From Casuarina equisetifolia (taxonomy: Eukaryota > Streptophyta > Magnoliopsida > Fagales > Casuarinaceae), in the NCBI GenBank assembly GCA_028551475.1, contig CM052355.1, positions 22,285,580 through 22,349,579 of the forward strand: a stretch of 64,000 nt of DNA, read 5' to 3'. Of this stretch, positions 23,251 to 34,712 are shown in pieces (position 1 is the first letter of the stretch; every line of letters starts with the position of its first letter). The notes below the pieces were generated by a model. That model was not told the origin of the DNA. It saw nothing but the letters and a program-made list of their open reading frames with translations, and did not search any database. Made by a program: the position numbers and the translations under genes.

Positions 23251-23880
23251 GCCAAAGATACACCTTATTCTTGAAACAAAACAACCCATTTCTACACTTT
23301 TAGTCGTCACCAAGATTTCCCACTTATATTTGCCACACCATTGTCTATATATTAGGATCATTCCAAACTTCTTGAATTGGCTCTATTTATAAGGGAACTG
23401 GTGTTGAAAAGGCTGACAAGGATCCTTTTATTAAGTATGTTTTACTCTTCTCCTTATGAGATAATGCATAAGTGGCCTTATTCTCCTCACCTTGTTTGTA
23501 TTCCATAACAAAGTCAAAGCTCATTAGTTTAATTAGCTACTTCTACTATGCAAGTGTTGCTAAGTTTTATTCCCATAAATGTTTTAGACTTTGTTGATCA
23601 ATCTACATTATAAACTTCCTCCCCAACAAGTAATTTCTCCATTTATAGATTAACAAGACAGCCACCATCAATTTTTTATTTTATATAAGTGGACAAAAAT
23701 GCATTTTCCTCTTAATGTGTAACTAAAGAATGCCATGAGGTGTCCATTTTGAGGGAGCATCACACTAAAGCCAACACTAGATGTATAACATTTCAACACA
23801 AAATCTTTATTAAATTTGGGCATTTCCAAGACTGGTGTTGTTGTCACCATCCTTTTTAGTTCATTGATACCATCGCATTA
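23251..23880 (-). mobile_element. Chromovirus B: RNase H fragment, reverse strand
   Basis: Read leftward from about 23870: an open stretch (23850-23668) with 'MVTTTPVLEMPKFNKDFVL', 'GFSVMLPQNGHLMAFFS'. This is the RT/RNase H connection and start of RNase H in gypsy elements. Degraded RNase H and spacer sequence continue to 23251, where the Athila-type element interrupts. Only a few dozen bases separate this RNase H from the primer binding site, so gag, protease and RT were deleted as one internal block. Confidence 0.82.
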
Positions 23881-23881
23881 T

Positions 23882-23893
23882 CTCTAATACCAA
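23882..23893 (-). promoter_or_regulatory. Primer binding site of chromovirus B, tRNA-iMet type
   Basis: On the reverse strand TGGTATTAGAGA, two bases after the LTR. It matches the TGGTATCAGAGC consensus for initiator tRNA-Met at 10 of 12 positions. It shows that the LTR at 23896 is the 5' LTR of a reverse-oriented element. Confidence 0.75.
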
Positions 23894-23895
23894 AT

Positions 23896-24490
23896 TGTTA
23901 CCCCTAGGATTATTCCTTCTTTAGTTATTTTTGCTTCCACCAATGTTTACAACACACCATATAACCAAATACAACCCATATACAACCTATATACAACACT
24001 GCATCAAACATACATTAAATATGATAAAACTATCCACAAACACAACAATTCCAAGCACTATTTCAATCCAAACATAATAAGGACAATAAAACCAAATGAA
24101 TGTTTGGATTCACAACAATTCTAGGCACCATAATCCAACAATGTGTGTTTGGATTCAACCAACAAACTTACCATATAGCTAAACTAAAAGGATAACATAA
24201 CCAAATGCCAATCTATGCAAATAGTAATGAAAAAACAAAAGAGAAGAGAAAGGAACATGTACATAAACTCTCTATGGGAGGTTGTCACCATTGGACTTTA
24301 CAACTTCAGTGAATGGTTGCCACCAATTTCACCTTTTTAATGTAAGACAACATCCACAAAAATTTTCTTAATAAAAAACCTTGCCTCTCTTCTTATGCCA
24401 TAATAACACTATTCTACCAAGTCATTAGTTACAATATCTCAATATGGGTTGTAGATCTCTAAACAAATAGGCCTATCAAATAGACTCACA
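23896..24490 (-). repeat. 5' LTR of chromovirus B
   Basis: In forward reading it starts TGTTACCCCTAGG and ends near ACTCACA. It aligns with 15367-15922, with an extra segment of about 40 bp near 24100 that repeats nearby sequence (ACAATTC / TTGGATTCA). It is old and diverged. Confidence 0.72.
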
Positions 24491-25150
24491 ACATAAATTT
24501 TCTTATTTTGCTATTATCTATTATATTACAATCAAGCAATTGAAGGCAAATAATAAATATCTTCATAAAAGGATATTGAAGAAAAAAATCTAGCAACAAA
24601 GAAAATATTAAGAGTTTAGGGACAACAGACTAAGGACAAAAAATGTTGTTCTTCATCTACTACAAAAGGTTATATCTAGTTTGAAACAAGCATAATTAGC
24701 ATTTTAGTAAGGTGTTTGATTTAAAGTTATTTATGTTTGTGAATAAAAAATGGCATAAACAAGTATATAAGTATGTCTCACTAGAACAATTAAGAATAAA
24801 AGAAAAAAAAGGTTCTAATTTTGCAAATCTAACTTTTGTAGTTTTTTTTCTCAATTTTCAACCTTTTGTATAAATGTCCTTCTTCATCATGAAAATCCTA
24901 TAGTAGGCTTTGAATTGATATATTTTTTTAATCTTTTTTTTTCCCTTTTCTTTATCACTTTCAAGGTAAAGAAAGTGAAGGCATAAGAGATAAGTCTAGT
25001 CAATCCATATCAATGTATTAGTGGTTGTCACCAAAGCAATAGAGGATTATAGGTAGGCTAGTTGCTTCAAGTAACAGAGTTTGTGATTAACTATTCCTTA
25101 AAGTATGGTTCTTCCTATATGAAGACTTTGTATGGTACAAAAATTAGGAT
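24491..25150. other. Intergenic, nothing recognised
   Basis: AT-rich, with poly-A/T runs and no frame, RNA gene or repeat boundary that I can support. Confidence 0.5.
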
Positions 25151-25155
25151 AGAAT

Positions 25156-26630
25156 TGTAAGGTATAATGACCAACCCAGAAGAGGGGGGTTGAATTGGTT
25201 TTTTAAAAGACAATGGAACAATGACCTAATTAAACCCAACAATTAGATATCAAATATGACTGAAAGATAAACAAACAAACAAGTGCAAAGCAAGCATAGA
25301 CAACAAGAGAGAACGACAATTTTTTCATGGTGGTTTGGCCTTTTTCACCTACTTCCACCACCTTTTTCCTTCAACACTACTAGTTGGATTCCTCATTACT
25401 CACAAAGGTGTAGAAAACCCTCTCCACACTTCCAACTCTTTCTCAAAGAGTTACACAAGTCACTAATTACAAAGATAAGGTTGATTCAACCTTAATACAA
25501 CGGCAATTCCTCAAAGATATATGATTTGAAAGGAATAAAGCTTATCAAAGAGCTAATTGAAGCTATACAATGTCAACCTAAACTTTAATCATGAAACTCT
25601 CAAATATTGTCAAGTTAGGGTTTCAGATTTACAACTCTATTTATATGCATATAATGTGTATTGATCAATTAGCACATAAATGAGCAAATACAAGTATGAT
25701 AGATCACAAAGAAATGAACTTCAAAGAAAATCAATGATTGTTACCCCATATTGGGTAATATTACTAAATCAAAGTAAGATGGAAGTAAGTGAACAAATCC
25801 TTAATGCTTCTTCCAATTTCTCAAGTATATGATCAAAAAAGTCTCTCAACAAATCATCAAGAAGGGCTTTTATATCAAATCCAAATAACCACAGCATTTT
25901 AGGGTTTTCTATCAAACTTGACATCACTGCAATAATCTTCTTGTTGGAAAGTGAAAGGATTTCCATCCATCAATAGTAGAGTCTTCAAATCTTGCTCTCA
26001 ATTGACCATTTTGACAAATCAATCTCTTCTCAAAACTTCCCATTGTAGAGTAGCAGCTTAAAGAGAAAAAAGGATAAAAGCCGTGCAAAGAACATAATGG
26101 GGCTAGGGCTTCTCAGTCTTAATTGAGCATCTGAATTAAACAACCTCTTAATTAGTTGAATGGTGCCATTTCTAAATGTTGAGCTTGGAACAAATGACTC
26201 TTATTTAGATTTATTCATTGTATGAGCATCACTTAATTAGGTCGAGACTTGATCAACCTACTTCATGTAGGTTTTAAAATAAGCTTCAGGTGGCTTGTTT
26301 CATGCGAGCCTTAAAGCTTGTTTCATGTAGTCTTTAAGTAAGCTTCAAGTGCACTGCAAATACAATAATTTTGACATCATTGTTCTTAAGAAAAATGCTA
26401 TGCAACCATTACTTCATTAATTAAAATATTCTTTTTGAGCATATATGAAGTTGCTTTATAGAGAAATGTAAGAACCCGGTTACTTTATAATATCATTTAT
26501 TAATATTATAATTTGTAAACCTTTTACTTTCTTGATGTTCAATATTACACATGAATATATAGAAAAATATTTATACAAATATTATATGTAGTCAAAAGTT
26601 TGTCATAACAAAATATACCTTTTTCCAACA
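25156..26630 (-). mobile_element. Solo LTR of a Ty1/copia element, reverse strand
   Basis: A 1475 bp block starts TGTAAGGTATAATG and ends TTTTTCCAACA, flanked by AGAAT on both sides (25151-25155 and 26631-26635). It resembles the solo LTR at 40282-41875: both have a G-run followed by TTGAATTGG near the start, TTTTCACCTACTTCCAC, 'GCTTATCAAAGAGCTAAT', and a TGTAAGAACCCGG block. The same blocks occur in reverse in the 5' LTR of the copia element at 43368. No internal coding sequence is present. Confidence 0.88.
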
Positions 26631-26635
26631 AGAAT

Positions 26636-27239
26636 AAGAACATAAAATTGTTATCTTTGGTAAACTTGGATATAGATAACAAGTTTTTAGATATTGAAGT
26701 GACCATAAGAACATTTGAAACACTGAAATTTGTAATAATGGAAAGATTACTTGTACAAGTTATGGGGTGGCCTACACCATTGCCTGTTGGGACTTACTAT
26801 TCTTAGAACATGCAAACAATTTGTTAAGGTCCATTTCATCATTTTATGTGTTTAGTGGCCTTAGAATTAGGAAACCAAGCAAAACCATTTTAGGATGAAA
26901 AAGGTGGGTTGAAGTTGAATTAGGGCGATTCTTGGATGGGAGCCCGAACAATGTGATGGGCTTGCGAGTTATAATGGGCTTAAGCTTGGTTCAAGTTATA
27001 TCAAGCCCTACACAATGTGGCCCTATATCTAAGGTGATAACTTATTTGGCAAGTGACTTGCCATTAGTAGTTGTTTTAGCTATTGTTGCTGGAAGCTTGG
27101 TGGTAACTGATGGAGCCATTTGTTGCCAATTATAGAAAGCTATTATAGCCCTTTTGGCCTAATTGGGTTGACATGTTTTATAGACCCATGCTACTTGTAG
27201 GAAGAAAATGATTGTCATTATGGGTGGAACCAATAGCAA
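26636..27239. other. Intergenic, nothing recognised
   Basis: The 67-codon forward frame at 26932-27135 has no recognisable domain. The region is probably decayed repeat DNA. Confidence 0.4.
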
Positions 27240-27640
27240 AGACAACTAGGAAGGCATTGGATTGCTCAACAAGTTCCAAACAAACATTTTAGGTAAGGAA
27301 AAGACTACAAAGGTCTTCTTGACTCAGGGCATTGGTTTGGGTATGAATGGTGGTCACCATTGCTTGTTGAGCAAATCGGGCATCAAGGCCACAAAGCAAA
27401 TGGGTAAAAAATTCATTGTCAAATAATGATTCATTGGCAACTCCAATTTGATGGATGTGGAATTTAACTTTTGAAGGATTCCTAAGATGAATCAATGGCC
27501 TTTTATGATGGCTTGAAGGTGAAGGTGGAGAAGAGGTGGCATAAGCAATACTCTAAGTGGAAAATTCTATAGCCAATGCCTACTAAATGTATGCCAAATT
27601 GGAGAAATTGGACAACATTGTCATAATGGGATCTAAAGAT
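27240..27640 (-). mobile_element. Decayed Ty1/copia gag, reverse strand
   Basis: The reverse frame (open over 27495-27289) reads 'ANESLFDNEFFTHLLCGLD', then 'TNALSQEDLCSLFLT'. This is the 'D.EL...L.GL...Y' and 'PLSLEEL..LLL' pattern of copia gag. It is broken at both ends. No LTRs were assigned. Confidence 0.6.
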
Positions 27641-29200
27641 GTATTCAAAATCCATCTTAATTCAATTTGGTCTTGTGTAATGGGCTTGTGGGAGCCTAGT
27701 ATGTAATGATATGCAAGAGCAATTGAATTCGACAAATTAACAAATCATGCCTTTTGGCTAATGGTTGGGCTCATTACAATTAGTATCAAAGCTGAGCCCC
27801 ACATTCTAAATTTGAACCATGGAGAGGATGACCTATAAAAAGGGCTACAAGCAAGGGCTACCTAGTTGAAGACATCATAGGCTAAAAGGGGTTCCTAAAT
27901 GGATGGGGCCAGAGTGAAGCTGCCTAGTATAGTAACTATAGAGTGGACACTAGGGCGTTGACTACAGAGCATGGTGGAATTGTTATGGGCTTATGGGGGC
28001 TCGGGACACATTAGGCTTATGGAGGCTTAATGGGTGATAATATACAAGAATAATTGAGTTCACCAAACTTGTCTCATACCACTTTGTTATGAGTGGTAGT
28101 GGAAGCAACTATTTAGGACCTTGTAATAGGACCTTGAACCCATAGATCCTCCCCAAGGAGTGATGATAGGTGCCTTTTGTGCTTGCCAATGGTGGAAACA
28201 AGCAGAAAATTGCAAGGCGCCCTACATTAAGTTGTCTCACACGACAACGTTTTCTCCCTTACATAGACCGACCCACACTTAGAATATTCACAAAGGCCCA
28301 AAACACAAACCCATATAAAAGACAAGCCCAAAACACAAACCCACATAAAAGACCACACAAAATGGAAACCCAACAAGAAAACAGTAGAAAGATGACTACG
28401 TAACCCATCACCAACACAACACCCGCACTCCACTCCACCTTTTCTTAGGTTTATGATGTGCATGTAACATCTCGTTCGTGCCATTTCGTAAATACCAAAT
28501 TTGTGATTCTAATAATGGAGTTGCTGGCCACTATTTTAGTGGTGTATTCAGCCGGACATAGGATAGAACCATCAAGAATTGGTTGGAGTAGGGGACAAAT
28601 CCGGCCTTCCAGATGAGGTAATTGTTGCTTTCCAAACGGACACCAACAGCCATAATTAAGAGATTTTCAATAGTAGAGGTAGCGGTTGAATGGGTTTTGT
28701 GTTGAGTAATTGACTAATTGGCCATTGCAAGCTTGGATAAAAATTTGGTTGAGGACTTTTGCTGAAAGGCCTTCTGTTACAAGATAAAAGTATCAATTTC
28801 AAGAAATCGAATGATTTCTTAAATTAATTATGAAAATAAGTAGAAACCCTAAAAAAAACCAAGAAGACAAAATGAACTTAGAAAATGGGATTTTCAAATC
28901 CAATTAGATAGTACAATCCGATTACTATTTGTTAGCAAAAGGAGAAAGCTATACATAGGAAGAAAATGGATTTCATGGCAATGGGAATTAAGGCCATTTC
29001 GCCATGAATGCTCGTCAATTTGAGAAGAGGCGAACATTTGGAGATTTGACTTTGATACAAAATCAACGTTGATTTTTATTTATGAAAGGAATGAAAGCCA
29101 CACTATAGGATATTGTTTATGAAAGGAGGGAGGTGCAGTATGAAGAAGGAGATGGGATCGACTTAAGGCTCCAACCGCATAGATGGATATCTGTTGCCAT
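27641..29200. other. Repeat-derived stretch without a recognised gene
   Basis: It contains a possible iMet-type primer site (TAGTATCAAAGCTGAG, about 27782) and two loosely similar direct segments near 27679 and 27985 (ATGGGCTT.TGGG...). These suggest LTR remains of a forward gypsy element, possibly the one ending at 29577. I could not define boundaries. Confidence 0.35.
28298..28357 (+). repeat. Short tandem duplication, 2 x 30 bp
   Basis: CCCAAAACACAAACCCATAT followed by AAAAGACAAG is repeated immediately, with a few substitutions. It explains the mirrored peptides seen in frames on both strands here, which I do not consider genes. Confidence 0.7.
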
Positions 29201-29577
29201 GTGCTGATATTTCAAACTTCTAGATTTTACGGACCATATGAGTATCACAAAGAATTAGAAATGTGGCCTATAAGTTGTGTTTGCCGGAGGATGCTCAGAT
29301 TCACCCTGTATTTCATGTATCACACTTGAATAAATTTTTGGGAGATAAAGCTAATGTTTCAATCAGAGTTGTCCAAAGTATTAGAAAAACAAGATTTCCT
29401 TTCTGCTCCTCCACAAGCCATACTGGGCAGAAGAATCCGTAAGAAGCGCAAATAAGTCCCATCTAGTGGCATGGGTTGACTCCTACAAAGGCCACTTGGG
29501 AAGATTATTAGGTTGTGAAGAGTCACTTTCAAAACATTGAACTTGAAGACAAGGTGTAAATTCACCGGGGGAGAACT
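29201..29577 (+). mobile_element. Chromovirus C: integrase C-terminus and chromodomain remnant
   Basis: Around 29225-29345 the forward frame gives 'VAYKLCLPEDAQIHPVFHV' and SHLNKFLGD, the conserved end of gypsy integrase. A shifted frame then gives 'TPTKATWEDY' (about 29490-29515) and IELEDKV (about 29537-29555), the core of a chromodomain and its tail. A purine tract (CCGGGGGAGAAC) precedes the LTR. The coding part upstream is too decayed to follow. Confidence 0.78.
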
Positions 29578-29830
29578 TGTTACGACCATGCCAAGTCAGA
29601 ACCAGAAAGTAGAGACCTTCTGTGTTAATTTTGTGCAACGTCAACGAATTTGGGGCCTGTTCACCTTTTTTGCTTAGTCAACTAAGTAGGTTATGGTTCT
29701 ATAAGAGGTAGGAGTTTTATGAAGGCGGCATATTAGTACATCCTATATGGTGTTTTTGGTACGTGGCACAGTAACCTTGGGAAGGGGCACAAAATGCTCA
29801 ACTTCTAGTATTTAAAAATACTATTTTTAC
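29578..29830 (+). repeat. Start of the chromovirus C 3' LTR
   Basis: TGTTACGACCATGCC directly follows the polypurine tract, as expected for a 3' LTR. The right end could not be placed, so the given end is only a conservative limit. Confidence 0.5.
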
Positions 29831-31283
29831 ATCACCATGTTTAAGAACAGATGGCACAACTCCTAATATTAAAAATACTATTAATATCTTTTAAAAGTAA
29901 ACTTTACTATTTGTCATCATCAAAATAAATATAAGAAATACACATATTCCTAACGCATACAACGCTCATGCTTGTGAGTAAGGCCACCTTCTAATGTCTG
30001 ACTCCTCTATTCATACCCTGCCTTAGGAAACAAGTTGTAGTTTGAAGGGGAGAAAGTAAGTTATGGAAGCAAACTAGTATTTCAAAACACATGCGGCCAA
30101 TTAGAAACACCGGCTAATTGTCCAGAAAGAGCTTCGTGTACTTCTTCGTAGGAGTACACATTCCTTAACCGGCAATCATATTAGAAATTCATCAACTTGA
30201 TTAAGATAGTTTAAAAATATAGTTATTTAGTCAACTAACTTTATAGTGAGTTAGTATAAACTCTAATAATAAGGCTTGAGATTCAACAGTCTGCATATAT
30301 AAGTTGAGCATAGTAAACTGTAATTTTCGTTACAAAACATTCAATTCATATATCAAAAAACTTGAAATAATTCGGCCAAAAGCAAAAAGATAAAAACAAA
30401 AAAATTGGCCTAATTGCTTCGTTCATTAATAGGAGCATTTTTAGTAAAGTTCATTAATAAACCCTAGTTACTGGTCCTATCCTTGTTTAGATATGCTCAA
30501 GTCCATTTAGCAGAAATACTATCTGTATACTACAGTTAAAATGGTTCTTACAATTTCAGATTCATCACAGGCAACTCAATAAACCGACTTCTCTAACTGT
30601 GGCATGATCATTGCTCGGGCAGGACGTTGTGTTTCCCATGATGGAAATCTGACTGTTGATTATGCCATTATAAGTTAAATGTGACAATTTCTCGAAACAC
30701 AATGTTGCGAATGCTGTATAAATTGAACAGCCAAGCTATCCTGTGATATACATCCTTTGTGCTTTCTCCGAACCAGATCTCTTTTAAATAGTCGGTGCAT
30801 GTAAATTTGTTTGTCTTGAGGAAGTTTACGATGCACGATTCTGAAATCTTTTCATTAATAAACATATAGGACAAGAGCGAGTGGCCGCTTTGAGTGGAAA
30901 ACAAGTAAAGTGCGAGAATCCTTTTTTATTTTGTATTTTTCTTTTATTTTTATTTTCACCCTTTCCAAGCTAGAACATATTCTAAACAAGATTCAAGAAA
31001 AATAGAGATTGATGTGCGAAGCTCACTAGACTGTAGCTCCCTCTCTCTACTTTATCCTCCTTGTGTATTTGCTTCCGAATATGTTAAAATATCTAAGCAG
31101 CTACAACAGGAATCATCTTTAATTTCTATTGATGATTTCACTTTTCGGACAGCCGATTTTGTTAGCATCACCTTTTCCTATTACGCATAAATGCCTGCTT
31201 GCCTATAGATCGGTCGCGCGAGTTTGTATAGAGGGTGAAGTTGCTTGGCTTGGGTTGTAATAGAGTTCCAGTTGCTTTTCTAC
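29831..31283. other. Upstream region of the X8 gene
   Basis: Intergenic DNA. The reverse frame at 30904-30668 (78 codons) has no domain I recognise. No strong TATA box was identified for the gene starting at 31284; TTTGTATAGAGG near 31223 is a weak candidate. Confidence 0.4.
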
Positions 31284-32818
31284 ATGGATTCAAGAACAGC
31301 TTGCATGAGACTCCGCATTTTGACGTCGTACATGTCCATTTATGCCGCCACCCTCTTAACTCTGTGCGGTAAGCATTTTCTTCTCGTGCTATGCTAAACT
31401 ACTGACACTTGACATTCTTCTGCGAGTTTTGATTTGTTATGCTGCAGAGGCCAGAAGTCCTGAGCGAATGCTGAAATTCCACGACCACAAACTCCCAGAA
31501 AATGCAATCCCTGGTGTGAACAAGCAGCTAAAAGTACGACGCCTCTTGGATGATGACCTTCCATTGGATCTCTCAGATGCTCAATTCAATCCCATAAGCT
31601 CTCCCTTCAATCTACCACGATTTGAATCATTAGCACCGGACCCCTTGCCTGAAGAAACGCCTCCGTTTTGTATAGATGCCCCATTAACCACCGCCAACTT
31701 TGACAACCGGGCTATCTCCTATAGGCTCTGAACTGCCACCACCCCCACCAGGGCCATCAAAATCCGATTCTCCAATCAAGAGCCCACCAAGCAAACCCTC
31801 TGTAATACCTAGCCCACATACAAATTCACCGGTCCCCATTCCACCAGAATATGAGCATAGCCCACCAAGTGGCTCTCCCAGTCCACCTCATTACAGGCCT
31901 AGCTTACCACCAAAGGATTTTCCAACCCCACCAAACCACCTCCCTCCCGTGGTTTTCCCACCACGGTCTATCCCACCTCCTCCTCATAACAAGTCAGAGA
32001 CTCTTCTGTGGTGCGTTGCCAAGCCAACAGTGCCTGATCCCATAATTCAAGAAGCCATGGACTATGCGTGCGGGACTGATGCCGACTGCCAATCAATCCA
32101 GCCTAATGGGTCATGCTACCATCCCGTCAATTTGCTAGGCCATGCTTCCTATGCTTTCAACAGCTACTGGCAGAACACTAAGGAGGCCGGAGGCACATGT
32201 GACTTTGGAGGGACTGCCATGCTTGTCATAGCAGATCCAAGTAAGTCCAACTCTCATTAATTGAGCAAAGACTGAAAAGTATTTGGAAACTTTTTTTAGA
32301 ATACCTAAAAAAAGAAAGAAAAGAAAAAAGGAAGGTAAATTCAAGATTGCCGGCTACATGCAATGCCGACAAGTGCAATTTCTTGGTGGATAACATGTGG
32401 GGTTAAAATAAGTTTGTTTTTGGCACTTCAAAACGTAATTTGTCCGTTTCTCATTTTCATAATCTATCCAAGCAACTTGATCACATGAAATGCCCCACTT
32501 GTAAGTTGTCAGCATATGCATCGTTCTTCGTTAGAGTCTCTGATCATTGTCGTACAGATAGAATATGCCACGAGCAAAACTGCATTTCTGAGGGTGCTTA
32601 GTTCTTCGAATCAAATGCCATCCTTTATAGCTGGACGCAACTATCGAGTACTAATGACTCATTTTCCAATCCAGCCCGTGACAAAGCAGTCGTTATTCTT
32701 GACCCCACCGATAATTCCTCTTCCTGTTGTTGTGCTTTGATCGGACTGTTCATACTAACAATTCATTGTATAACACATTTTGGCAGGTTCCGATGAATGC
32801 CATTTCATCTACAATTGA
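31284..32818 (+). CDS. Secreted proline-rich X8 (CBM43) domain protein, three exons, frame problem in exon 2
   Basis: Exon 1 (31284-31368) encodes a signal peptide and ends TGCG|GTAAGC. Exon 2 (31448-32240, after GCTGCAG) encodes a spacer, a Pro-rich linker (PPPPPGPSKSDSP...) and most of an X8 domain: LWCVAKP, 'MDYACGTDADCQSIQPNGSC', YAFNSYWQ, CDFGGTAMLV. It ends at CCAA|GTAAGT. Exon 3 (32787-32818, after TTGGCAG) completes the domain as DECHFIYN plus stop. All six X8 cysteines are present. X8/CBM43 modules bind beta-1,3-glucan (callose) in the wall, in some relatives at plasmodesmata. There is no C-terminal GPI signal. Anomaly: the spacer (frame 1, stop at 31729) and the Pro-rich/X8 part (frame 2) are out of frame by one base. 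Either one base was gained or lost near 31690-31715, or a 55-nt GT-AG intron (31670-31724) is removed; that splice would restore the frame exactly. Confidence 0.8.
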
Positions 32819-34634
32819 TAGCGGAAAAAAGTGGGGACGACACTGCTTGATTTTAGGGGCTAAAGATCCTTCTGTCTGGTGAGAATTTTGCAGGTAGACA
32901 GACTACTAGGCTCTGGTGACGCGTTACAGAAAAGCTTGTCTCTTGAAATCTTTGAGCTGGCGTGTTATTACTACTTCCTACCTTCGTTCCTCTACAATAT
33001 GTGCTCCTGAATGTCTCTTTCCTCCAACCCTAACTTACGTTAATTCCTTCAGTTCTATTTTTAGTGTGCTGTCGAACTTCCCGGTTCTTAATGGGAACTA
33101 GAAAATATAAAAGATTTCTTGATTAAGGATACACAAAGTACTTAATGGAACATATTTAGGTTGTCTTTATTTTCTGGTAACAAAGCGTTGGGCAACTGTT
33201 TATAATTATTGACCAAAATATTCAACTATTTTGTCATTGACCAGCTAGCTTAATTGATGAGTTAGTGGAGACCTAACTTTTAAGGTTTAGGATTCAGCAT
33301 CCCATATACATTAATTAAGTGCATGCATTATAATAAATTAAAAATAAAAAGATATTCTGGACCTAAGACTTGCTGATTAAAAAGATTTGGAGACAAAATC
33401 AATATGCTTCAGACCGATAGTACTTCCGATTTGTAGATTTTCGGTGATCGAGTACTCAGAGGAATGATCATCTCTAGACTCTTCATGAATACATGCCATT
33501 TGACCAAAAAAAAAACAAAAAAGAAAACAAACGTGCCATTTGCTTTTAAAATCCCAACGAAATGTCGTTCAGGGTGGACGTGGATCTGAACAGTAGAAAT
33601 TACAATATATCGATTTCTTAAAACAATTATCTTAATAGTTAAGCTCTTAATAGACCCCCTTATTAGCTGAGTTCGTGAAAGGTGATGCTGGGAGAGGTAC
33701 GAGAATGCTAAAATATAGTCTAACGACGGAAATTTCCGGAAGAGACGTGCTCCCATTAAAATATGGGCAGCATCTGTTTATGAATGAGAACCAAATCCTC
33801 TCTCCGACGCCAGAGTCGGTTTTTGTCAATGGAAAGTGTGTAGTTCAATGCCTGGGAGCTAGGAAGCAGACCCCGGAAAGAGGTTTAAATTTGACATTTC
33901 ACGAGTAGGTTTGGCTGTCTTCTTCGTATCAGTCGTTTTGGACCATCTAACAAATTTTAGCTACATCTATACTGACAGTACTGAAGCCTCTTTTTGTGAA
34001 ACTAAAGCCGCTCTGATTCCCTAGGAGAAACGAACGCAATAGGACCCCAAGAACATTATTACTGAATGTGATGATCTGACGATCATAGAAGTCATCCATA
34101 GACAAACTCAACCAGTGAAAAATCAATCTAATTCCACAGTGATTTGTTACAATTCTCATGTTTGGTGTGCAGCTATTTACTCTACATGTTGCAGAAAAGG
34201 TTTCCGTAGTTCTCTTTGAAGGAGAGTGACATACAGGCGACGCCCTACACGAGACAGTTGAGTCGAGTAGACCATTCTGCAAAAAGCCATCGACTTAACC
34301 GATTGGTGAAATCTGAATGGTTTGTCCTCTAACGTGTTTTCCATACAAGAGATTCTGTGTGCTTTCAGCGAAAGCGTCACATCTGTCCTCTGGGCATCAA
34401 GAGGTCACGGGCTGTATAGTCGCTACGTGATAAAATTTCCTCTGGCACAAACCGCGTTAACTTGATTCCTTTGTCGTGAAAAGGTCTGAAATTTCCGACT
34501 TAAAAAACAATACTCAGCCCAATTTGATTGGCAAATCCAAAAGAGGATGGCTGCTGCCCCTCAAGTCAAAATATAACGACGAAGACCCTCTGAATTATCA
34601 CGAGGACAAATACTAGTGCAATTGATTGCACCCT
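32819..34634. other. Between the two wall-protein genes; no recognised gene
   Basis: It begins with the presumed 3' UTR of the X8 gene. Overlapping frames at 33409-33908 and a 111-codon reverse frame at 34282-33947 have no domain that I recognise. Base composition around 33650-34450 is less AT-rich than its surroundings, so a decayed gene is possible. Confidence 0.4.
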
Positions 34635-34641
34635 CTATAAG
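34635..34641 (+). promoter_or_regulatory. TATA box of the HyPRP gene
   Basis: CTATAAG lies 72 bp before the start codon, which would place the transcription start about 45 bp upstream of the ATG. The spacing fits a short 5' UTR. Confidence 0.6.
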
Positions 34642-34712
34642 AAGACGAAAGCTTATATGAAGGCTTCGTTCACTGAATACTCGGTGAAGTAAACTGGGGC
34701 ACCCTGCTCAAG

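Noticed and set aside
28170-28484. Overlapping forward and reverse frames with repeated peptides
   Set aside because: The peptides repeat because of a 30 bp tandem duplication, with no gene features.
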